Shown here: in pieces, positions 8,301 through 12,369 of the stretch
How the letters are laid out: each line of letters starts with the position of its first letter
How positions within the stretch are numbered: position 1 is the stretch's first letter
NCBI GenBank assembly: GCA_002684935.1
Contig: NYWC01000034.1
Location: 24,470-36,838, forward strand
Length of the DNA: 12,369 bases
Direction of reading: 5' to 3'
Origin: Gammaproteobacteria bacterium
GTDB taxonomy: Bacteria > Pseudomonadota > Gammaproteobacteria > Pseudomonadales > Pseudohongiellaceae
Made by a program: the position numbers and the translations under genes
The notes under the pieces: generated by a model
Databases searched by the model: none
What the model saw: the letters and a program-made list of their open reading frames with translations, nothing else
What the model was told of the DNA's origin: nothing

Positions 8301-8365
8301 GCTGCAGTTAGCGTAGAGGATTTGAAAGCCCGTAGATTTCGCGTGGATTTGTACACTGTTAACAT
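5339..8365 (-). CDS. TonB-dependent outer-membrane receptor
   Basis: A 1008-residue active transporter of the outer membrane, energised by TonB-ExbBD. A Sec signal peptide covers 1-36 (ending GTAHA, then Q37). A TonB box-like segment, EEVVVTG, lies at 44-50. The plug domain runs from about 59 to 175, with NLRGLGPRATLTLVDGKRVV, then DIVTDGAATIYGTDAVAGVV, both hallmarks of the plug. The rest is the beta-barrel, ending in YARVNYNF with the terminal phenylalanine used for barrel insertion. There is no N-terminal STN signalling domain, so surface-signalling regulation through a FecR-type anti-sigma factor is not suggested. Length and plug style match the large receptors common in marine and oligotrophic proteobacteria. 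The substrate is unknown and no degradative or siderophore genes are adjacent. The start is ATG with AGGGAG about 7 bases upstream. Confidence 0.95.
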   Translation of the reverse strand: MLTVYKSTRNLRAFKSSTLTAAISAALVSISGTAHAQSGGADIEEVVVTGSYIRQTEGFDAASPVTSFTAADIEAEGTINMAQVVQNLTFNNGTGTTNSIQGSTNQIANFNLRGLGPRATLTLVDGKRVVQSNVQQLIPTMAIQRMDIVTDGAATIYGTDAVAGVVNIVPYTSYDGFRVEVYEEGDSRGDYRKVETSFLGGTSIGDIDIVVAGSYQDGGTLEWHERPEYISAGLTHNGGSNPGSFIVPVRDENGDLSYGATGTPVTQQLTDPSCGRDTSADQNTFANNAWGNPLGNRCFLSFGDTRDFMEALDTANFYSNFNWEVNEDLTVSAQFIYNRQIVRGRQNPGNPGFREDDLPTVRGELPGNLFRATSSTGTQLFATPLRDAAGNIVMDGYGQPLPLRDANGAVTLAQNRYSSIDNDPLGGVAFNEDVRITQWLPFGKNGIPNTLPIKMQQDGGLNMELDDKRTYRMSFGADFKVPYLDGWEGTAFYTFGQTKQNDIANQDFSFSAVAQGLNCDVISDVESCFNPFGAVDPQFRNSQQVADAIFTQYRERNIDQLHTFDLILNGELPVNFELPGGPIGMAVGYQRREERDEDNPPLGDVINDQLIGNQELPQINSRSSDSFFAEFNFPILENLGLSASVRDESFSTGQGEVIDKYGITYQPTDWLGLRATTGEAFIVPTLPQLNSPEQCGLSNFDDPFTPSQGFITSCSVGNSALAPETSESSSLGFDITLFDELTWSVTWSKTDFVDRIVSTTTQDIARSDFRDFQAWSGFSPTEAQPEPTEIQLREWVNSGLADTRIVRNDLLQPVRLLQSDSNASTMLVKAWDTSLAYSFSFDDIGLSGWGNINMLLNATLVDSYRFQLQSDAPELEAVGNQNNDYGAVPPIPEIRANLRVNWTLGQHSISATGRYVDELVFDANEFSFQQFFPGNEWVSTDIIRDWSQLDMFYSYRDLNALGGSFNFSVGARNVFDRMPQKTGMIAGVVASMQDPLGRVLYARVNYNF

Positions 8366-8754
8366 GGCATGTCTCCCTAAATTATATTATTTTTTTTCAA
8401 GGGCCTCCTCCTTTCCGATTTTGAAAGAATGCGAGGGCAACAGGCATGGTTGAAGATAATAACTCTTCAGCAAAAAGGCAATAAAGGATAGTGAATATTT
8501 CAGAGAGTGTGCTTTAGGGATCAATGCAGAATACAGCACGCCTAAATCATATGAAAAATTTTTGTACGTTCGAGATGCCAAGAAAAATTAGTAAAAATTG
8601 GCAGCGAAGCGTGTTTCGTGCCGTAAAACGACTAAGTGTCACGCTGGCCTCGGCTGACCTGTGATAAATGGAGTCAAAGACGATAATCAAAGAGATGAAT
8701 CAACCAAACGAGAAAGAGCACTTTGATTAGGCTGTTCCTTTCGCCGCTGCGGGA
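8366..8754. other. Upstream region of the receptor gene
   Basis: An AT-rich leader of the receptor. On the minus strand, just before the start codon, are an AAGGAGGAGG tract about 47 bases upstream, an A-run and then the AGGGAG ribosome site. A 64-codon minus-strand frame at 8387-8581 has no coding character. The right part (about 8690-8754) may hold further traces of the decayed transposase, for instance NQSALSRLVDSSL in one frame, but the match is weak. I could not assign a promoter confidently. Confidence 0.4.
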
Positions 8755-9137
8755 AGCTGGTTCATTGCGCATCACACCACTGGTGGAAGGTTGAAGGGTA
8801 TGTCTGAGCTGTCTTTCGCGCTGTTGCTAGAAGGCCTCTTCTCAAAAAGGGTCTGATCAGCCATAAGTCTCATTGATACCGTGACCATCTTATTTGCTGA
8901 GCATTGACATTATCGGACTAATTCCTTGAGCGGGGGCAGGTGCATAAAGCACGTGAACATGATTGCTCATCAATACACAGCGATGGGCAGCAACCGGGGA
9001 CTTGCGGCTGGCGTCGGGCCGTTTGTCCAGCTAGATGATGTAATCTAAATTCTTGAGGGACAAACTTGATGCCTATTGCCTTGCTGTCTCAAGTGAGCTG
9101 GGATAAGTGATAAAGATGATCGAGGTCGCCGGCGAAC
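8755..9137 (-). pseudogene. Decayed REP-associated tyrosine transposase (RAYT, Y1/IS200-like)
   Basis: Read on the minus strand from 9137, this follows the order of the RAYT family. It begins with VRRRPR, then IPAHLRQQGNRHQVC (9104-9060; family IPQHIxQRGNNRQVC). After a frameshift come LDYII*LDKRPDASRK and AAHRCVLMSNHVHVLYAP, containing the H-V-H (HUH) metal-binding motif at 8953-8961, then GISPIMSMLSK. These are followed by INETYG (8877-8860) and TLFEKR (family RSGTLWEGR) ending at 8835. In-frame stops at 9031-9033, 8890-8892 and 8857-8859, plus at least two frameshifts, show it is dead. No start codon remains where the family start should be. Fainter likeness (SGVMRNEPA, compare the RAGMVxxPA region) reaches about 8755. 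RAYTs are single-strand transposases linked to REP palindromes. The family assignment is firm; the 3' limit is not. Confidence 0.82.
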
Positions 9138-9374
9138 TGATTAGTGGTTAGAAGCAGCGATACTGATTAGCAATGAGGCTTCACTCTGAACGAATGTTTA
9201 ATAATATTCCAGTTGCCGAAAAGATCAAATTACCCCGACGCCTTTAATGTGTTTCCCAAACATCAGTAGCCCTGCCTGCGGCGTCATGTGGGTCTTTTCT
9301 GAGGGTAAGCGGGCCGGCAATTAAGGCGGTGTTTTGGAACGTAGTGAGTTGGTAATCAATTGTGCGCTATCCGG
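9138..9374. other. Spacer between transposase relic and protease gene
   Basis: No gene is seen. It contains an imperfect palindrome TGTTT-CCC-AAACA (9250-9262), whose reverse complement shares 11 bases with 2175-2185. No hairpin with a T-run that would terminate the protease gene was found. Confidence 0.4.
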
Positions 9375-10544
9375 TTATTGGTAGCACATAATCAAGCCGG
9401 TAAATTCTTGGGCCGCTTCGGCAATGTCTGCAATAGCCATCTGGCTGCCCTGGCCGCCACCCACAGCATAGTTGACGTTGTTGGTTTCCAAAAACGATAC
9501 GGCCATGGAATCACGGATGGCAAAGTTCAAATTTTGCGTGTCGGTGCCGCGTTGCTGTCGAAAGAACTCCTCATTCGCCGTCTCCACAACCACGCCAACA
9601 ATCTCGCCAAACCGGTTCATCACCGGGCCACCGCTGTTGCCAGGCTGAATTTGGGCAGTCATCTGCAGTCGGCTTAGGTCGTCTTCCAACCCGCTAAGCG
9701 CACTGACGATGCCATAGGTCAGGTTGCCTTGGGACGAAAGATCGCCCAGCAATGGAAACCCATACACCACCACCTCATCTCCAAGCCGCAGGCGTCGCGA
9801 GCCCCTAAATACAGCGGACGAGGAAGATAATGAAATCTTCAGTAGAGCCAGGTCGGTGGCGGAATTGCTTGATATAAGGCTGGCCTCCATGGCCAGTTGG
9901 CCGCGTAACTGAAATGTCAGGTTTGAACAACCGTCGATCACGTGATGGTTGGTCAACACATGGCCTGTTTGGCTGACGATGAACCCGGTTCCCGAGCTGG
10001 GTGCGCCTGACTCATTGTTGTTGTCGGGCGTGCTCGACCCGCTATCACTCCACGGCGGGCCAATTTCGGTCACCACCAGTTCCGCGGCTGGATAGCTATC
10101 GCCTTCTTCGTAGGTTCCAACCCAAATGTCGTAGATACCGCTTTGAGGGTCGGCGAAAATCACGCCGGGGTTGGTTCCGCCGGCATCGTTGTAATCATCG
10201 TCGCAATGCCAGACTCCCGACGGATCATTTATGACCAATGTGGTGTCGGCGTCGCTTATTACAAAAAAGCTCAAGTGAAAGTCGGACTGCTTGGTGAAAT
10301 CAAGCTTGTAGTCGGGGGCGTTGCTTATATAGCCGCTGCATCCCTCGATGCTGTCCGCCGCAACCGAACCGCCTGCACTTAATTCAATTGTATACGGATC
10401 GGGCTGGAAGTTTCCGGTCAGCTCAACAGAGCCAAAAATGGACTCTGCGCCGACATCCTGGGCGAGGCTGGTGCCGCTCATAGTAATTAAACCAAGTGCA
10501 ATGACGGCAATGAAACCGTTGCTTTGCTTGGAAGGTATCGTCAT
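9375..10544 (-). CDS. Exported trypsin-like serine protease (S1) with N-terminal beta domain
   Basis: A 389-residue secreted or periplasmic endopeptidase. A signal peptide covers 1-28 (cleavage near SLA-Q). Residues about 35-160 form a beta-rich domain with C69 and C114, the motif SDADTTLVINDPSGVWHCDD (97-116) and a closing SGIYDIWVGTY, similar in style to pre-peptidase C-terminal-type accessory domains. A low-complexity Ser/Asn/Pro linker follows (about 163-184). The protease part begins with GTGFIVSQTGHVLTNHHV and has the full catalytic triad: H201 (TNHHV), D231 (ATDLALLKI) and S304 (PGNSGGPV). There is no PDZ domain, unlike DegP/HtrA. C206 and C387 could pair. The start is ATG with an AGG 8 bases upstream. 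It lies 394 bases downstream of the beta-helix gene on the same strand, so joint transcription is uncertain. The substrate is unknown. Confidence 0.9.
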   Translation of the reverse strand: MTIPSKQSNGFIAVIALGLITMSGTSLAQDVGAESIFGSVELTGNFQPDPYTIELSAGGSVAADSIEGCSGYISNAPDYKLDFTKQSDFHLSFFVISDADTTLVINDPSGVWHCDDDYNDAGGTNPGVIFADPQSGIYDIWVGTYEEGDSYPAAELVVTEIGPPWSDSGSSTPDNNNESGAPSSGTGFIVSQTGHVLTNHHVIDGCSNLTFQLRGQLAMEASLISSNSATDLALLKISLSSSSAVFRGSRRLRLGDEVVVYGFPLLGDLSSQGNLTYGIVSALSGLEDDLSRLQMTAQIQPGNSGGPVMNRFGEIVGVVVETANEEFFRQQRGTDTQNLNFAIRDSMAVSFLETNNVNYAVGGGQGSQMAIADIAEAAQEFTGLIMCYQ

Positions 10545-10938
10545 TAGGTACCTAAATTTTTAAGAGTTACATGAAGGAGCACCCTATTATGCCCTCTGTC
10601 TCCGCAGCGAATCCAGTCGAAATAGCTACTGTTTTTGGTCGCTGACTTGACTAGGTTCGATGGGGTGCTTGTACCAAATGCAAGCCTCGGAATCTGCTCG
10701 CTTCAGCGGACAGCGGCACGCAATAAATAGAGAAAACCTTATTGTCTGCACTACTTACTTAAGGTGCTTAGGCCAATTTACAGGACAATACCTCTGCCCC
10801 CTATGAATTGTGCTGTTGGCCGCGCCTAGTGAAAGCACTCATTTATATCAAAAGCCCTCCAGATCCTCTCAGTTATTTAGAAGGATCGTTTTATCAGACT
10901 TCCGTTGATGATTCCGACCTAGTGCAGCGAAGTGTGCC
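10545..10938. other. Intergenic region upstream of the protease gene
   Basis: These 394 bases hold no convincing gene. A 24-codon plus-strand frame from ATG 10571 to TGA is too short and unsupported. An inverted pair agcaccc / gggtgct (about 10578-10584 and 10661-10668) brackets the likely protease promoter. On the minus strand a CATAAT hexamer (complement of 10586-10591) resembles a -10 box, but its -35 partner is poor. No terminator with a T-run was found after the beta-helix gene. Confidence 0.35.
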
Positions 10939-12369
10939 TTAGTTTGAGGGTTGTGGTCGGGGCCCGTAGAGTGGCACTGGAGCGGCGAATTCCAGCGCGC
11001 CGAGGTCCGGAGACTGGCCAGTGAAATCGTTGGTAATGGTGGGCAGATGCATGCCTTTGTCGATGGCGCTTGCTCCCTCACGCAAACGGAAATCCAGCGA
11101 ATCAGCGTCATAGAGTCTTTGGAGAGTGTCCGTATGTTTTGCGCTAAGCTGGGGGACGTTAACAAAGATGTCATAGTCCACCAGAATACTGTTGCGGTCT
11201 TGCCCTGAGAGTGATGAATAGGTCGCCAGAGTAGCAGCCTCAATCGTTTGAAGCTGCGCCTCGTAATCCGGATCTGTAATGTCAGCAAGGGATGCAGCAG
11301 CTGGTGCGCGCCACTCGAAAGCAGTTGCGGTGGCAGGATTGGGTCGAAAGCCGTTGAAGTCTGACGTTGAGTAATCAGTCAGGGATGTCACGCTGAAGAT
11401 CATGTCCTGTGATTCCTCTCCTAGAAACAGATTGTTTCGCCAGTGGGCGTTTGAGGCTCCGGCGATGGAAGTTTCTGAAAGAATTGTGTTGTTGTAAAAA
11501 ACTACACCCGCGGAACCGGCTGTGATGCGTGTTGAGCCGCCGGGCAGATGATAGGCAATGTTCTTGATCCAGTAGACAGGCCCCCCCAGCGCTGGCTGAT
11601 TACAAAACGCGTGCGAAGGATGATTGATTAACATGTTGTTCATGATGCGGATGTTGTGCATGCCGCCGTCAGCTTCAATGGGATTATCGTGGCTGTTGGT
11701 GATGTAATTGCCGTAGAAATCTATCGCCACCGGGCGTCGCTCCCAATAATCGCGAGTTGGATATTTCGGTCCGTCGGGGATATCTGGACCCGAGGCGGTC
11801 GAGCCATCAGGGTTGCCGTAGGTTTCTATGTTGATGCCGTCATGAAAGTTGGCAATATAGTTATGGGCCACTACATGACCCGGCCCATAGAGTTTGACAG
11901 CCACATAAGAGAGCATTGGCGGTGGAAAGATTTGGTTTTCAACTCCCGCAAATTGCGCCCACAATTCGCCGCGCCACCCGATGAGGTGATCTGGGTCATT
12001 TTTGCCAACAAAGTGATTGTCGGCTATATAGAAGCCTTGGGAACCGGAATAGTTTGTAAATATGCCGGCACCGACTTCTTCGAAGCGACTGCGCTTCACG
12101 GTCAAGCCCTTGGCTCCTGCAATGAACTGTGTCCCTGCCAGAATGCCAATTTCTGAATTTCTGAAGGTGATGCCTTCAATGTAGGTGTAGTCAGCAGCGC
12201 GGACGTCAAACAGAGCATAATTGCCGTTGCCGTCGAAAATTACCTCGCCATCACCGGCAGCCACAATGGAAATTGGTCGGTCGGGAGTCCCATCAGCTGT
12301 CAGATAGTAGGTTCCATCAAGAGGGGTTGTGCGATTCACCGTTGCGTTATTGGTATATTCGTAACGGTT
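10939..12369 (-). CDS. Right-handed parallel beta-helix protein (5' end outside window)
   Basis: The frame is open to the window edge (476 codons seen). A GTG at 12337-12339 is possible as a start, but the reading continues upstream without a stop (NRYEYTNNATV), so the gene is best taken as partial. The visible start, DGTPDRPISIVAAGDGEVIF, then FDVRAADYTYIEGITFRNS, is the entry of a parallel beta-helix of the pectate-lyase-like fold. Many coils follow with N-N and D-G-I motifs (HNYIANFHDGINIE, NPIEADGGMHNIRIMNNMLI, FYNNTIL, RNNLFLGEE). The last 50 residues (LREGASAIDKGM, then GQSPDLGALEF) match the C-terminal end often found in such exported proteins. Members bind or cleave polysaccharides, or act as surface proteins; no catalytic set can be assigned here. 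Any signal peptide would be outside the window. Confidence 0.82.
   Translation of the reverse strand, partial: NRYEYTNNATVNRTTPLDGTYYLTADGTPDRPISIVAAGDGEVIFDGNGNYALFDVRAADYTYIEGITFRNSEIGILAGTQFIAGAKGLTVKRSRFEEVGAGIFTNYSGSQGFYIADNHFVGKNDPDHLIGWRGELWAQFAGVENQIFPPPMLSYVAVKLYGPGHVVAHNYIANFHDGINIETYGNPDGSTASGPDIPDGPKYPTRDYWERRPVAIDFYGNYITNSHDNPIEADGGMHNIRIMNNMLINHPSHAFCNQPALGGPVYWIKNIAYHLPGGSTRITAGSAGVVFYNNTILSETSIAGASNAHWRNNLFLGEESQDMIFSVTSLTDYSTSDFNGFRPNPATATAFEWRAPAAASLADITDPDYEAQLQTIEAATLATYSSLSGQDRNSILVDYDIFVNVPQLSAKHTDTLQRLYDADSLDFRLREGASAIDKGMHLPTITNDFTGQSPDLGALEFAAPVPLYGPRPQPSN

Noticed and set aside
9360..9677. 105-codon plus-strand frame
   Set aside because: It is antisense to the catalytic serine region of the protease gene, which is well supported.
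9375..10544. DegP/HtrA protease
   Set aside because: The catalytic motifs are similar, but no PDZ domain follows the protease domain and an unrelated beta domain precedes it.
10869..11288. 139-codon minus-strand frame overlapping the end of the beta-helix gene
   Set aside because: It is a frame-shifted shadow. The beta-helix protein ends naturally with the GQSPDLGALEF segment, and the shadow peptide is of low plausibility.
11656..12156. 166-codon plus-strand frame
   Set aside because: It is antisense to the beta-helix gene, whose coils and repeats are clear; the plus-strand peptide has no recognisable family or ribosome site.

Overview
The window looks like a stretch of chromosome from a Gram-negative bacterium, most likely a marine or aquatic gammaproteobacterium. 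This is an inference from its contents: a TonB-dependent outer-membrane receptor, a family-9 (heptosyltransferase-like) glycosyltransferase, type IV pilin-like proteins, a Sel1 protein, and a decayed REP-associated tyrosine transposase (RAYT). Base composition is moderate, with the glycosyltransferase gene visibly more AT-rich than the rest. I saw no rRNA, tRNA, CRISPR array or intact mobile element.

Layout, left to right. Positions 1-214 hold a short coding-like remnant on the plus strand. On the minus strand follow a GT9-like glycosyltransferase (TTG start, 215-1228) and a secreted Sel1-repeat protein (1543-2001). A 466-base gap without a convincing gene comes next. Two minus-strand genes 57 bases apart follow: a 3-TM protein ending in a type IV pilin-like domain (3563-4303, transcribed first) and a fatty acid hydroxylase/sterol desaturase family membrane di-iron enzyme (2468-3505). 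Back-to-back with them, on the plus strand, is a type IV prepilin-like gene (4628-5167). It converges on a 1008-residue TonB-dependent receptor (5339-8365, minus), and a strong hairpin terminator lies between them. A gap of about 1 kb upstream of the receptor contains the RAYT pseudogene (about 8755-9137, minus). The right end carries two minus-strand genes for exported proteins: a trypsin-like serine protease with an N-terminal beta-rich domain (9375-10544), and a right-handed beta-helix protein whose 5' end lies beyond the window (10939-12369).

Most genes look like cell-envelope or secreted functions standing alone, not one pathway. The most distinctive part is 2468-5167. There, a conventional-looking prepilin is divergent from a gene in which a pilin-like stalk and head are fused behind two extra membrane helices, with no prepilin peptidase site, and that gene is probably co-transcribed with a membrane hydroxylase. 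I do not recognise this arrangement as a described system. The second clear discovery is the RAYT relic, which can be read almost end to end despite stops and frameshifts.
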